Program-made: the position numbers and the translations under genes
The notes under the pieces: model-generated
The model's database searches: none
What the model was told of the DNA's origin: nothing
The model's input: the letters and a program-made list of their open reading frames with translations, nothing else
DNA from: Pythium myriotylum
Lineage: Eukaryota > Oomycota > Peronosporomycetes > Pythiales > Pythiaceae
Length of the DNA stretch: 64,000 nucleotides
Reading direction: 5' to 3'
NCBI GenBank assembly: GCA_023091665.1
Contig: JALJCQ010000015.1
Location: forward strand, 2,046,001-2,110,000
In this document: positions 49,553 through 60,911 of the stretch, piece after piece
Position numbering within the stretch: position 1 is the stretch's first letter
Layout of the letters: every line of letters begins with the position of its first letter

Positions 49553-52500
49553 ATGGCCACAGCGGCCATGCTGCGCAGGCTCTCGAGCTCCACGCGCCAC
49601 GTGCACCACTTGGGCGGAGGCCTGAGCAGCTCCGCACTGGCGAAGCGCCCGCTGCTCGTGGCTGCACACGCGAGTCCTCGGGCGGTCGCTGGATCGGGTC
49701 CGGTGCTGCGTTCGACGTCGTTCGCTGTGCGCTGCTTCGCCAACGAGGCTGGTGACGACGGCGAGAACCCGCAAGGAGGCAACGATGAACCGGCTCCGGA
49801 GAATCGAGGAACGGGTAACCACCATCGCAAGAAACACCGCCGTGGGTGGCGCAAGCAGACAGATGAGGCCACATCGCCGAGTGGTGGTGACGCCAAGGTT
49901 GAGGTCGTCGAGAACTCGGTGGCCCGGCTCGGAGAAGGTGACAACGCACCGAACTACCCTCACGTGCTTGCGATTCCAGCGCATCGACGACCGTTCTTTC
50001 CCGGCGTCGTCCTGCCAATGACTATCACGAACCCTGACGTCACCAAGGCGCTTCTTGCGCTAAAAGAGAGCGGTCAACAGTACGTCGGGGTCTTTCTCAA
50101 GAAAGCGACTGCGACTAGTGCGACTGCGGCCGCCTCGGCTGCACTGATGGGCCAACCTGTCGACTCCAGACAAGGAGGTGAAGATCTCATTAAAGATCTG
50201 AGTGAGATCCACCACGTCGGCAGTTTCGCGCGAATCGACAATATGCTTCCTTTCGACGCTAATTCCGTTCAGGTTCTCATGGTCTCTCAGCGTCGCATTA
50301 TCATTGATGGTGTCCACGATGTTGGCCCGCCTCTCCGCGTATCTATCAACCCACTGGATAACCCCGATTTTGATCCGAAGAGCAAACTTATCCGCGCCTA
50401 TTCGAATGAAATTGTTGCAACGCTGCGTGAAATTGTCAAGATGAACCCTCTCTTCAAGGAGCACATGCAGTACTTCTCACAACGCATCGATATTCACAAT
50501 CCCTACAAGCTCGCCGATTTTGCTGCGTCCGTCACGACCGCTGATGGCGAAGAACTGCAACAGGTCATGGAAGAAATGAACTGTGAACTTCGGTTGAAGA
50601 AAGCACTTGAACTTATTACAAAAGAGCTCGAGCTCAGCAAGGTCCAGCAAGTGATCAAAGAGCAAGTTGAAGAGAAAGTTTCAAAGAACCAACGCCAATA
50701 CCTTCTCATGGAGCAGCTTAAAGCGATCAAGAAAGAGCTAGGCATGGAAAAGGATGACAAAGAAGCAATGACTCAAAAGTATCGGGAACGACTTGACTCG
50801 TTCGAGCCAGGAAGCATTCCTCCAAATGTCATGGAGGTTGTGGAAGAGGAGTTAGCGAAAATGTCAATGCTCGAGAAGAACTCGTCCGAATTCAACGTTA
50901 CGCGTAACTACTTGGACTGGCTCACGCAGTTGCCGTGGGGGAAATCGACACAGGAGAACTTTGACCTAACGAAGGCCAAGCAAATTCTTGATGAAGATCA
51001 TTACGGCCTCACCGACATCAAGGAGCGGATCCTCGAGTTTATTGCTGTCTCCAAGCTCAAGGGCGGGGTACAGGGTAAGATTCTCTGCTTTGTTGGCCCC
51101 CCAGGTGTTGGAAAGACCAGCATTGGCCAATCAATCGCTCGCTCACTTAACCGGGAGTTCTACCGCTTTTCTGTCGGTGGATTAAGCGACGTTGCTGAGA
51201 TCAAGGGTCATCGCCGAACATACGTTGGAGCAATGCCTGGCAAGGTGATCCAGTGCCTGAAGACAACTCAAAGCTCGAATCCTCTTATTCTAATTGATGA
51301 GATTGATAAGCTTGGACGAGGATACCAAGGTGATCCTGCATCTGCGCTACTTGAACTTCTTGATCCTGGCCAGCATAGTGCCTTTGTCGACCACTACATG
51401 GATGTTCCAGTCGATCTTTCGCGAGTGCTCTTTATCTGTACCGCAAATGTGACAGATACGATTCCTGGACCGTTGCTAGACCGAATGGAGGTTATTCGTC
51501 TGTCTGGATACGATTCTCCCGAGAAGCTTGCGATTGCGAAGCAATACCTTGTGCCAAAAATTATCGAAAGGACAGGCCTGGGGAAGGATTCGAAGATGAC
51601 CACCCCCGAATCGCTTGGTTTGACTGATGAGGCTATTTTAACGCTGGTAAAGCAATACTGCCGAGAGAGTGGTGTGCGTAATTTGGAGAAGCATGTTGAA
51701 CGCATATTCCGAAAGATTGCCTTGGAAGTTGTTGAAGACATCGAACGTTCTCAAGGCGAAGTGAACTCAGATGGTGCCGTTGCTTCAAGCGAGGACGTAA
51801 ATACCGATGATGACCACGATCGCTTCACGATCACCCCAGACAAGCTGCAAAAATACGTTGGCAAACCAATTTTCCAGTCGTAAGTTCTGCTCTGATCAGC
51901 TCTGATTAATGAATGACAACCTCTAACTGTGGCTGCATTTCAAGGGACCGGATGTACGACAAATTGGTTCCTGGCGTCGTGATGGGTCTCGCGTGGACTG
52001 CGATGGGCGGTTCTTCTTTGTATATCGAGACGACCGAGGTGTTGTCGAAGGGTGAGAAGTCGGGGCTCCTGACAACTGGACAAATGGGATCAGTGATGGA
52101 AGAGAGCACCAAAATCGCGTACACCTATGCGCGTCACAAGCTGCAAAGCATCGACTCGGAAAACGATTTCTTCAACGAGTCGCAAATCCATCTCCATGTT
52201 CCTGAAGGCGCGACACCAAAGGACGGTCCATCAGCAGGCTGTACTATGGTCACGGCGCTGCTGTCACTTGCAACGAAGAAGTACGTGGCATTTACTACCC
52301 ATGGTTTTGCGCAAACTGATCTAACTTTACTCGTGCCAATTGTTAAAGGAGTGTGAAGCCAGATCTTGCCATGACTGGTGAGCTGTCGCTGGTTGGCAAG
52401 GTTCTTCCAGTTGGTGGCATCAAGGAGAAAGTCATTGCTGCCAAACGAGCAGGGGTGAAGACCATTGTGCTGCCAATCGGAAACCGCCGCGACTTTGATG

Positions 52501-52598
52501 AGTTGGACGAGTACCTTCGCGAGGGCCTTGACGCCCACTTTGCCGATTATTATGACGACGTCTTTAAGGTCGCCTTCGAACAGGACGAGAAGGTCTAG
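49553..52598 (+). CDS. LON1 (PIM1/LONP1): Mitochondrial ATP-dependent Lon protease
   Basis: Three exons: 49553-51879, 51945-52280 and 52349-52598, introns 65 and 68 nt; 970 residues, normal for mitochondrial Lon. The start [20 protein letters not shown] is a typical matrix presequence. Then come the LON substrate-binding domain ([11 protein letters not shown]), the coiled segment [20 protein letters not shown], the AAA+ module with Walker A (GPPGVGKTS) and Walker B (LILIDEIDK), and the protease domain starting [20 protein letters not shown]. The catalytic Ser is in [11 protein letters not shown], and the Lys is in [14 protein letters not shown]. It degrades oxidised and misfolded matrix proteins and helps maintain mtDNA. 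Both splice joins restore strictly conserved family sequence, so the gene model is firm. Confidence 0.97.
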
Positions 52599-52875
52599 AG
52601 ATTTGGTAGCTCTTGCTCGTTAGATCGACTCATGCTGAAGTCAATAGACGTCTTGGATCCCAGTTCCTCTCCATAACAAGGTTGCCCATCCGGCAGCCGT
52701 TACCTCCTACTCTTTTCGTCCAATCACCAGCCGCCCGAGGTCGCGTCTCGGCGATCGTCGTCACTTCCGCTTGAACCGCCACGAGTTGAAAGTCGACGTG
52801 AGCTCACCACGAAGGCGCCTCGGCCTCCACACAACTCCCCAGTCGCTGCCCCTCTAGACCCTTCTCACTGACGCC
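52599..52875. other. Gap between Lon and the first thioesterase gene
   Basis: About 280 bases, with a CCAAT box at about 52718 some 155 bases before the next ATG. Confidence 0.4.
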
Positions 52876-53598
52876 ATGGTCTTGCGCATCTTCTGGAACG
52901 TCGGCGCGGGCTTCGTGCACCGCGCGCTCAACAAGAACACCATGAAGCCCGGCATGGGCGTGATCTACCCGGCTGTGTGGCGGGCCCGACCAGGCTTTCT
53001 CGACTGCGATATCAACCTCCACCTCAACAACGCGTCCTATCTGTTCAACATGGAGCTTGCGCGGTGGCATTTCTCAGCGTAAGCAGAATGGGAGCATGTT
53101 GAAGATGACAGGCAACTGACGATAGTGGTGGTGGACAGAGCGACCGGCATCATGACGGAGGCGCTGAAAAAACGCCAAATGTTCCTCGTTGGCTCGCAGT
53201 CGATCCGCTACCGTCACCCGATCCCGCCTTTCCGTCCTTATGAAATCCACACGCAGGCGGTCTACTGGGACGATCAGTGGGTCTACTTCCTGCATCAGTT
53301 CCAGTGCCCAACCACTGGAAAGTTGTATGCCGAGGCGCTTTGTCGTGCCACGGTCAAGCAGGGAAGCGCTCGCGTCGCTGCGAGTGAGATCTTCTACGCC
53401 ACTAGTGGGATCGAGCTCGAGCAACCCAAGGAAATGCCCGAAGTTGTGAAAGAATTCCTCAAGTGGGATGGAGCCTCCAAGCACAGCATGGAGACGTCTG
53501 AGGAGCGTGAGCGCCGAGCGAAGGTTACGGGCTACGCAGGCGATCCGCCCAAAGGATTGCTTGCTCGACTCACGCGCACGTGGAACTTGCCATTCTAA
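52876..53598 (+). CDS. THEM6-like thioesterase (hotdog fold), copy 1
   Basis: Two exons, 52876-53078 and 53139-53598, 60-nt intron (GTAAGC..GACAG, phase 2); 220 residues. The domain is the 4HBT/THEM6 type: VWRARPGFLDCDINLHLNNA, then SYLFNMELARWHF, and after the intron RYRHPIPPFRPYEIHT and WVYFLHQFQCPTTGKLYAEA. Asp in DCDINLHLNN is at the place of the hotdog catalytic acid. The N-terminal MVLRIFWNVGAGFVHRAL is hydrophobic and amphipathic, so membrane association is possible, as for THEM6. Expected to hydrolyse or bind acyl-CoA-like thioesters, but THEM6 activity is poorly proven. First of three tandem copies with the same intron position. Confidence 0.9.
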
Positions 53599-53647
53599 TG
53601 CCCAAGTTGCCTTCTGTTTAGTAAGCGATGAGTACGGCCTCGTAGGT

Positions 53648-53665
53648 TTCCATTGGGTGAAAATG
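53648..53665 (+). promoter_or_regulatory. Conserved CCAAT-containing promoter element
   Basis: TTCCATTGGGTGAAAATG, about 80-100 nt before the ATG at 53746. The identical 18 bases occur before the third copy (54637-54654). Confidence 0.6.
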
Positions 53666-53745
53666 ATAAACATTGACCGCTGAACGAATTCGTTCCACGT
53701 CAGCTTCACGTGCGAAGCGGCGCGGTGTCCACATCGACTCGAGCC

Positions 53746-54462
53746 ATGGTCCTGCGCGTCTTCTGGAATCTTGGCTCAGGCATCGCTCGCCATGCTTTCG
53801 CCAAGAAACCCGAACCGGGCCTCGGCGTGCTCTACCCGGTCGTGTGGCGCGCTCGCGCGGGGTTTCTTGATTGCGACGTCAACTTGCATCTCAACAACGC
53901 GTCCTACCTGTACACGATGGAACTAGCGCGGTGGCACTTCGCCGGGTGCGTCTGTTGACTTGCACGATGCCCTGATATGCTTGCTCACATGACCTCCCAC
54001 AGCGCTATCGGCATGATGCCCATGTACGTCAAGAAACGGATGGTGTTCTTGGCGGCGGCGAACACAATCCGGTACCGCCACCCGATTCCACCGTTCGCAG
54101 CGTACGAGATCCAAACACGAATCGTCTCGTGGGACGACGACTGGATGTACTTCCTTCAGCAATTCGTGTGCCCTTCGACTGGCAAGATTTTCGCCGAGGG
54201 TCTCTGTCGCGCCACCGTCAAGCAGGGTCGCCACCGAGTGCCAATGCGGGATATCTATCGCGAAACAACAGGAGTGGACGTGGTCCCAGAGAAGACGGCG
54301 CCGCCAATCGTGGAGGAGTTTTTAAAGCTGGATGCGGCCTCTCGCAAGAGCATGGAAACGAGCGAGAAGCTGTTGAAGAGCGCCGCGGCGAAGCAAGAGC
54401 CCTCAAGCTTCTGGAAGGAGATGACGCTCTCATGGAACAATCCATGGCGAGCAGCTAAATGA
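53746..54462 (+). CDS. THEM6-like thioesterase, copy 2
   Basis: Two exons, 53746-53945 and 54003-54462, 57-nt intron in the same phase and place as copy 1; 219 residues. It starts MVLRVFWNLGSGIARHAFAK. The hotdog signature is FLDCDVNLHLNNASYLYTME, then after the intron AIGMMPMYVKKRMVFLAAAN and RYRHPIPPFAAYEIQT. The C-terminal tail (KLDAASRKSMETSEKLLKS) shares MET/KSMETSE with copy 1. Tandem with and downstream of copy 1 by about 150 bases, same strand, separate promoter element. All residues of the fold look intact, so it should be functional. Same reservations on substrate as copy 1. Confidence 0.9.
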
Positions 54463-54636
54463 TCTCGCGTCAGCTGCGCAGACCGCACCTGGTTATTCAG
54501 TGCTTCAGCGGAAACGAACGCCGCGTAGACGTGAGTTTGCAATAGACAACTCGGAGTTCTGCCTGCCCCAAACAGTGCATATCTGTTTGGCGATGTTTAT
54601 CACTTGTGTTTACGACAGAAACACATGTGGTCTCAG

Positions 54637-54654
54637 TTCCATTGGGTGAAAATG
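54637..54654 (+). promoter_or_regulatory. Conserved CCAAT-containing promoter element, second occurrence
   Basis: Same 18 bases as 53648-53665, here about 105-120 nt before the ATG at 54758. The surrounding intergenic sequence is otherwise different. Confidence 0.6.
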
Positions 54655-54757
54655 GACAGCAACCAGATCCAAGGGGATGCACACCCATCAAAGACGCAGT
54701 TCCGACGTGACCTCATTTGCAGCAACGTTCTTCGCAGTTGACAAGTTGAGGTGGACG

Positions 54758-55490
54758 ATGGTCTTGCGCATCTTCTGGAACCTCGGCTCAGGCATCGTCC
54801 ATCATGCTCTCGCCAAGAAACCGAAGCCCGGCGTTGGTGTCCTATACCCTATCGTTTGGCGTGGCCGCACAGGATTCCTCGACTGCGACGCCAACATGCA
54901 CCTCAACAACGCATCCTACCTGTACTCCATGGAGCTGGCTCGTTGGCATTTCGCTGGGTGCGTGGTGCATCTACTGGTTGACTGACAGCGAACGTCTAAC
55001 GATGGTGTCGATTGTACACAACAGCGCAATAGGAATGATGCCGACGTACATCAAGAAGGGCCAAGTCTTCTTGGTGGCTGCCAGCACCATCCGGTACCGC
55101 CAACCGATCCCCCCGTTCGCCGCGTACGAGATCCACTCACGCATGGTCTACTGGGACGACGACTGGGTCTACTTCCTCCAACAGTTCGTCTCGCCGAAGA
55201 CTGGGCAGATCTACGCCGAAGGCGTGTGCCGAGGAACGGTGAAGCAGGGGCGTAAGCGAGTGCCTATGAGCGAGATATATCGCGATGCCACGGGTTTTGA
55301 TGGAAACCCGGATCAAACGCTTTCGCCCGTCGTCGAAGAATTCATCAAGTGGACGGAGGCCTCCAAGTCAAACACCGAGAAAGCAGAGGTGCATTTTCGA
55401 GAGGAGAAGCAGGACTCTCGCCAGCCAGAGACTCTCTGGAGCAGACTTGCCCAGTCTTGGAACAACCCCTTCCGTGCACCTCCTCAGTAG
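54758..55490 (+). CDS. THEM6-like thioesterase, copy 3
   Basis: Two exons, 54758-54957 and 55025-55490, 67-nt intron, same phase; 221 residues. It starts MVLRIFWNLGSGIVHHALAK. Signature FLDCDANMHLNNASYLYSME, then AIGMMPTYIKKGQVFLVAAS and RYRQPIPPFAAYEIHS. It is closer to copy 2 than to copy 1 (both have FAG at the exon end and AIGMMP at the next start), so copies 2 and 3 probably split last. The tail ends LAQSWNNPFRAPPQ, matching LSWNNPWRAAK of copy 2. Probably cytosolic or membrane-bound at the N-terminus. Substrate unknown. Confidence 0.9.
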
Positions 55491-55887
55491 AGTAAACTCA
55501 TGATCACTCAGTCTTTCATAGAGATCGCAATTGGATGACTCAAGTGACATTGATGAGAAGCCTATCGTTCTACTGTAAATATGATGTCCTAAACTGTGAG
55601 GGGGCCGGGTGAGAAGCTGTCGGGTCTCCGGCATGAAATGCACACTACGTTCTAATGGCTCTGAAAATCTGCAACGGAACCGATGCAGCAGCACAGAGAT
55701 TGCCACTTCGTCGGCAAGACGAAGGCCGCGTTCAAGGCTATCGGTCCGAGACTGGGTTTACGACGCCGAGCACCCAATCAAGGTGCAGCGATGGCGGTCG
55801 TCCACTCGAGCGAGCGCACGGGAAATGGGGCAAAATCGAAGGATGCTGTCGGTGACGTTGACGAGACGTCGGCAGATGGTAGCTCAG
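55491..55887. other. Gap between convergent thioesterase and AN1 genes
   Basis: About 400 bases with two 3' ends. No further coding sequence recognised. Confidence 0.5.
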
Positions 55888-56517
55888 CTAGTTGATGCGG
55901 GCGACTTTGGCTGGCACAACGCGAGGGTTCTCGTCTTCTAGCTTCCGCTTTGCGGATGCCTTGAAGTTGAAACGGCAGTTGTGTTCCTCCGCGTAGCGGT
56001 GCTTGTTGCAGAACGTGTAGTCACACCGACATGTTACTGCGGTGAGTCCGACCTTGGCCTTGCACTCCCAGCATCGACGGCGATTCTTCTGAACGGGCGC
56101 TTCCGGTTCCTTCTTCTCCTCGGCGCTCGGGCCGATCTCGACCTTCTCGACCTTGAGAGCGTCATGAATAGCACTCAACGAGGAGGGGAGGAACGACGAC
56201 GATCGCTTGAGACAGCTCTTGCGGAAGACCATCGTGGCCTTGGCTTCGTCGAGCCCGACGGGTGCGACACGCGCGAAGCGGAGACTGGCGCCGACGTCGC
56301 TCGGGTCGCTGGCGAGCGCCTCGTTCTCCTCGATCGTGGGCTCCATCTTCGGGGCGACCTGTTTGGACGAGCAGTCGGCGGCGGTGGTCACGGAGGCGGT
56401 CGCGGCCGTGACCGTGGGGCGCGCGTCGGCCGTGGAGGAGAGCGGCGTCTCGGTGGCGGTGGCCGAGGGCTTGGCCTCGGTCGGGGCTTCGTTGAATAGC
56501 GACGAGTTGGGGGCCAT
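55888..56517 (-). CDS. AN1-type zinc-finger protein
   Basis: 209 residues, single exon. The N-terminal ~120 residues are Ala/Thr/Ser/Glu-rich and probably disordered. A basic-hydrophobic piece (ATMVFRKSCLKRSSSF) comes before the C-terminal AN1 finger at ~150-195: CWECKAKVGLTAVTCRC, DYTFCNKHRYAEEHNC, with the expected Cys and His ligands for two zinc ions. Plant stress-associated proteins pair AN1 with an A20 finger, but no A20 is visible here. AN1 proteins bind ubiquitin or proteasome components and often respond to stress. Nuclear signals may be KRKLEDENPR near the end. Divergent from the SUMO protease with a long GC-rich region between. Confidence 0.92.
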   Translation of the reverse strand: MAPNSSLFNEAPTEAKPSATATETPLSSTADARPTVTAATASVTTAADCSSKQVAPKMEPTIEENEALASDPSDVGASLRFARVAPVGLDEAKATMVFRKSCLKRSSSFLPSSLSAIHDALKVEKVEIGPSAEEKKEPEAPVQKNRRRCWECKAKVGLTAVTCRCDYTFCNKHRYAEEHNCRFNFKASAKRKLEDENPRVVPAKVARIN

Positions 56518-57978
56518 GGCGCGGAGAGGGAAGCGGAGCGAGGTGGAGGATGTACAGGCGAGGAAATTCGCGAATGCGCCTCGCTGTTTTCTTTGCGTTC
56601 TCGTGGGGTTTCTTTCCGACGGAGATGGAACGGAGGGAAAGAAAACGCCCGGGCCAGCTCACGAGACGGTCCGGGTCGGGGGAGCGGCGGCGGCGCTGGA
56701 GTGAGTGTGTGCTTCGAAGCAATCAGAAGCCGAAGTGAGCGAAAGACACGGGCGACAGGAAGGCAGGGGGGAGGGAGGGCTTGTGTTGGCGTGCCCAACG
56801 GGCACCAGAGAGAATGCAGAAGCGCAGGGCCGTTGTGTTGTAGCTGCTGTTTTTTTTTTTTTCTTCGCCCGGCTGGACTGTGATGTTGCGCCCTCTTCGC
56901 TCTTGGGCGTCTCCTCCCCCCGCGGGCGTTCTCTTGGTTTCTGTATGCGTCGGCCAACCCAGAATTTGTTTGAAGGTTCGACGCGCCAACCGGATGAGAG
57001 AGTGGCGTGATAGGGTTGGGTTATATTTCCGACTTTGTCTTTTCTTGCAGCACTTTTCTCAGGGGATGTGGGATGGTTCCTTGGAAGGTTTGGAATAGGC
57101 GGCGAATAGTCTCGCCGTCCTCGCGGTAACTTACCGGTGGATGCGGCACAATCCGCGCTGTTAGCAACGGGACCGCCCGGGGGAACTCCAGTTCGGATGG
57201 TTAGTTTCTGCGCCCGTTGGCCATCATCTTCGCGATGGAGGAAAGCTAAGCCGCGCTGCAACGCCACGGCGGCCTCCCTTCCACCTGGAACTCCCGTCCT
57301 TCCACGTGGAAACCATTGAGCGGTTCACTGATCCCACGAGGCGGGCGGCAGAATTAGCTCAAATCTGGAAGGATTCCCCCACGCGAAAGCTCGAAATAGA
57401 AGACGACGGTTGGGACCGCGCGAGCAGGTGACGTCCACCATCGCGTGGAACTGGCCAGCTCAACTCCCGGTCGCTGGAGTGATGGTGAAGTCCCCCCCTT
57501 GGAGCCTGAGGCTGAGGAGCTCCTCCTGTGACAACGACGGTGGAGAAGGCGACAGGCTCAGACGCCCCAGCTTCTCCATGGTCTCCGCGGACGCAGCTGC
57601 GACGCCGCCATGCTTTCGATGGCATCGCGCGCCATCAGCGACCGGGAGGGGACGGGAGGCAGTACGGTACAGTATTACCGAAGTGTGCGAGCGTGTGTAG
57701 CATCATGGGCCGTTTCTTGGCTGCGGCGAGTGTTGTTGAGTTGCTGGGAAGGCTGGCAGATGGTGGGCAGCCACTCGCGTTACCCACGCCCCAGCCACTG
57801 CAAAAAATAGGAAAGAAAAAAAAGAAAAACAGGAAAGTTACCCTCGCCCGCGCCCGGCGCAATCACCCAAAAATGCCCTTTTGGAGGTTTGGGTGTTTCC
57901 CTGTCGGGACTCGTGTGGTCCACATTACACATCAACCTCTTTTCCCGGGCAACTTTCTGTTCCCGAAGCCCTGCCCCG
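56518..57978. other. Long GC-rich divergent intergenic region with poly-T and poly-A tracts
   Basis: About 1,460 bases between the AN1 and SUMO protease starts. It has a T run near 56850-56863 and an A-rich tract near 57800-57832. Several long frames exist on both strands because of GC content and Arg/Pro codons, but none shows protein-like composition. Probably promoter, long 5' UTRs or an unseen 5' exon. Confidence 0.45.
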
Positions 57979-60831
57979 ATGGCGTCCTCGCGGGCGGCGC
58001 CGATCGACGTCGATCGAGGCTCCGACGGCACGCTCTCGTCCGACAGCGACGTCGACATGGAGCCAGAGCGCCACGCGCAGCCGCGCAGCAGAAACGTCCA
58101 GCCAGTGTCGAGAACGGCGGCGGCGTCGCCACAAGAAGCGCCAACGGCAACATTCAGCGCCTCCATGGCAGCGGCTCGCGACAGTTTGCTGACGGCAGTG
58201 TCCGTGGGTGGAAAGCCCGCAGAGGCGCCCAGCGCTCGGTCCTCGTTAGCAGTCACGACGAACTCGGGGAAAAAGCGACGGTTGAGCAGTCCGCCGGTGT
58301 TCCGTCGGTCGGTTGACGAAGCCAAAAAGAGATCGCCGCTTGACTTCCGGCTCTCTCCGTTTGCCAAACCCGTTGACAGAACAGCGCAACTCGTCGGTGT
58401 TGACGATGGCGAGGACGAGGACGACGAGGACGAGGAAACAAAGACGGACTCTCAGAGTGCAACGCGCGAATACGGCAAAGTGGACTCGGCAGTCCCTAGA
58501 GGCATCGACACAGCAGGATCAGGGATACATCACGTCGAGTCTGTGCGTACGTGGGTTTGTGGCCAATGGTTTGGCCGTTGTGTGCTCGATATCCACATGG
58601 TGTACGTGAGAATATCGGTATGGTCACTGCCGACAGCTGACGGTAGAACCAAGCAAGAGTTCAATGGATCCATCCAAAATCAGTTGCTTGAGCGCTTCAG
58701 GTGAGAGCGTTGGCCACACAGCCTCATTCTCGTAGATGCAGCAGATTCATATTCATTATATGCCTCGCAGTTTATCGCGTGGCGAAGCACCATACTTTGC
58801 AATTCTTCAGTTGGCGCGACGCAACTCTTTCGAGCCAGCTTTTTCGGGCTTCTACGATGCAATTTTTGCACGAGTTACAGAGCAGAATGGGCCCTCTGTG
58901 GTTCCCGGTATGTACCATTATCAATCGCATAGACTATGTGCCTCAAACAAGATGTGGGTTGAAACAGATGTCTATGGATTGGTACTCTTTTTCGACGATG
59001 ATTTGGAACTTGCTCGGTGTCAAAGCCTCGGTGATGTATCCAAGACGTTGCGCTCTTTAGTTGGAGTTCCAGTATCGTAGGTGTTTCTTTGATTTTTTTA
59101 TCTGCTACGCTGAACTCACGGATTTCAACAATGTCTATGTAGCGATGAGGAGACTACCCAAGTCAAGTCGCTTGTTTTGACACATTCATCGCCCCAACGA
59201 AGCAGTACGGGCGTCTTATCGATGATATCTGGCAAAGTTAAAGGCACGATTGACATGATCTCTAATCTATTCTCCCCAGATCGATCTCCACAGAAGCTGC
59301 GACAGTCGAAGCTCCAGCTCAGTAAGAACGAGGAAAGCGACTCGGATTCTACAGCAATGTCATCACGATTTCGCACAAGTTCGCGCCGCCAGTCATTGCT
59401 CCAACAGTCTGGGAGGGATGTCGAGGTTGTGGTCCAGCTGAGCGGAGACACGGATAGAGAATCCGGTGACACCGGAAATACAGGAAACGCTTCAGATAGG
59501 CGTTCGACGCGAGGGGTTGTGGAGCTTTTGCGCCAGCACCAGAAACAAGAGACGCAACGTCTTTCGGTGGAACGCAGGGCGAAGGTATTGCTCTCGTACC
59601 CGTTTGAGGACTGTGCTCGTCCAGGTCAAATCACCATTACGTATGGGGATATCGATCGTCTAAAACCTGGCGAATTTTTGAACGACTCAATCATTGACTT
59701 CTACCTACGGTAAGCAGAAGTTCGGCTACCTTCAGGGCATGACTGGCTCTCAGAGTACTTCTCCATAGGTACCTGTGGCGGCATATCGAGCCATGGCAGC
59801 AACAGCAAATCTACTTCTTCAGTTCCCATTTTTTCACTCAGTTGTGCGGAGGAAAACTGTCCGGTAGTGTTTCTCTTTCGGAAGAGCGCTTGATTCGACT
59901 CGCACGTTGGACACAGAAGGAAAATCTTTTCCAAAAGCGATTCATTTTTGTCCCAATAAACGACAGGTAGGTCAAACGTCCCCTGGATTGTATGCGGACG
60001 TTGTTCTCACTGCCTTATCAGCTGTCACTGGAGTATTGCTGTCATCTGTAATCCAGGATCAGCAATTGTTCACAGGCGAAGACGGCGATCAAGATGCAAA
60101 GCAGAAAGCGGCACTTCCAACGTGGTCATCCACGTTGATGCATCTGATGAGCCTTTGATTGTCGACACCACAGAGGATGCCTCGGACTCGGAGGAGGAAG
60201 AAGCTCTGCATAAAGAGCGGATAGAGAATCCCCCGTGCATTCTATTTCTCGATTCTCTGCGTTGCCATCAAAAGAAGAAGATTTGCAGCTTGTTGAAGAG
60301 GTACGCGATGTCCCTTCGTTATAAGCTAGGTAGTCGCCTAGCTCATGCGATTATGTGAATCTGATCGCAGCTACATTGAATACGAGTACAAGTCGAGAGT
60401 TGAAAATCACCATAGGTTGGATACAAGTCAATCGGGACCACTTACTACCGCGTTATTCGACATAGAAGCCATTCGTGTCATCGAGCCTGAGGTAAACGCT
60501 GCTTCGTGGCAAACTGAAGAATCGGAAACGCTGACTCTTCTGGTGTCGCCAGGTTCCTTTACAATCGAACTCTTCAGATTGCGGTGTCTTTTTGCTCATG
60601 TATACGACTCAGATCCTCCAACGCTTTCCGGCTGGAATCGGCAAAGATGATGTGGACTCAAGATTGTCTTTGTCAATGTCGAAGCAGATGTTCGATGACG
60701 GCCACGTCCTAGAGTTTCGTGACTACTTGCATCAACTCATCTTCATGCTGCAGAAGATCGAACGGCGAGGAGGTAATGAATTGGCGATCAAGACGGAAGG
60801 ACTTGAGTTCTTCTCGGTTGAGAACTATTGA
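57979..60831 (+). CDS. SUMO-specific protease (Ulp2/SENP6-7 type)
   Basis: A gene of about eight exons. Clear parts: 57979-58542, an exon or exons around 58,640-59,076, then 59143-59709, 59769-59966, 60022-60300, 60371-60491 and 60553-60831. Joins are in phase and restore the C48 peptidase core: RLKPGEFLNDSIIDFYLRYL across one junction, FIFVPIND plus SCHWSIAVICNPG across the next (catalytic His), CILFLDSL (Asp), then VPLQSNSSDCGVFLLMY (Gln and nucleophile Cys). An acidic insert of about 50 residues between His and Asp (DTTEDASDSEEEE) is typical of SENP6/SENP7/Ulp2, which trim poly-SUMO chains in the nucleus. The N-terminus is disordered. The middle exons (LFFDDDLELARCQSLGDV) may form a small PH-like fold. 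The second exon's limits are unclear. Confidence 0.88.
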
Positions 60832-60911
60832 TTTACCACAAAATAGAGAGGACGGTGATTGAACGTCAAACTAGCTTCCTATTTATTGTACAGCGGGGTA
60901 GATGCAGCTTC

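Noticed and set aside
56659..57267. 202-codon minus-strand frame in the GC-rich gap
   Set aside because: Low-complexity Arg/Pro/Lys composition and no conserved pattern; likely chance opening in GC-rich DNA.
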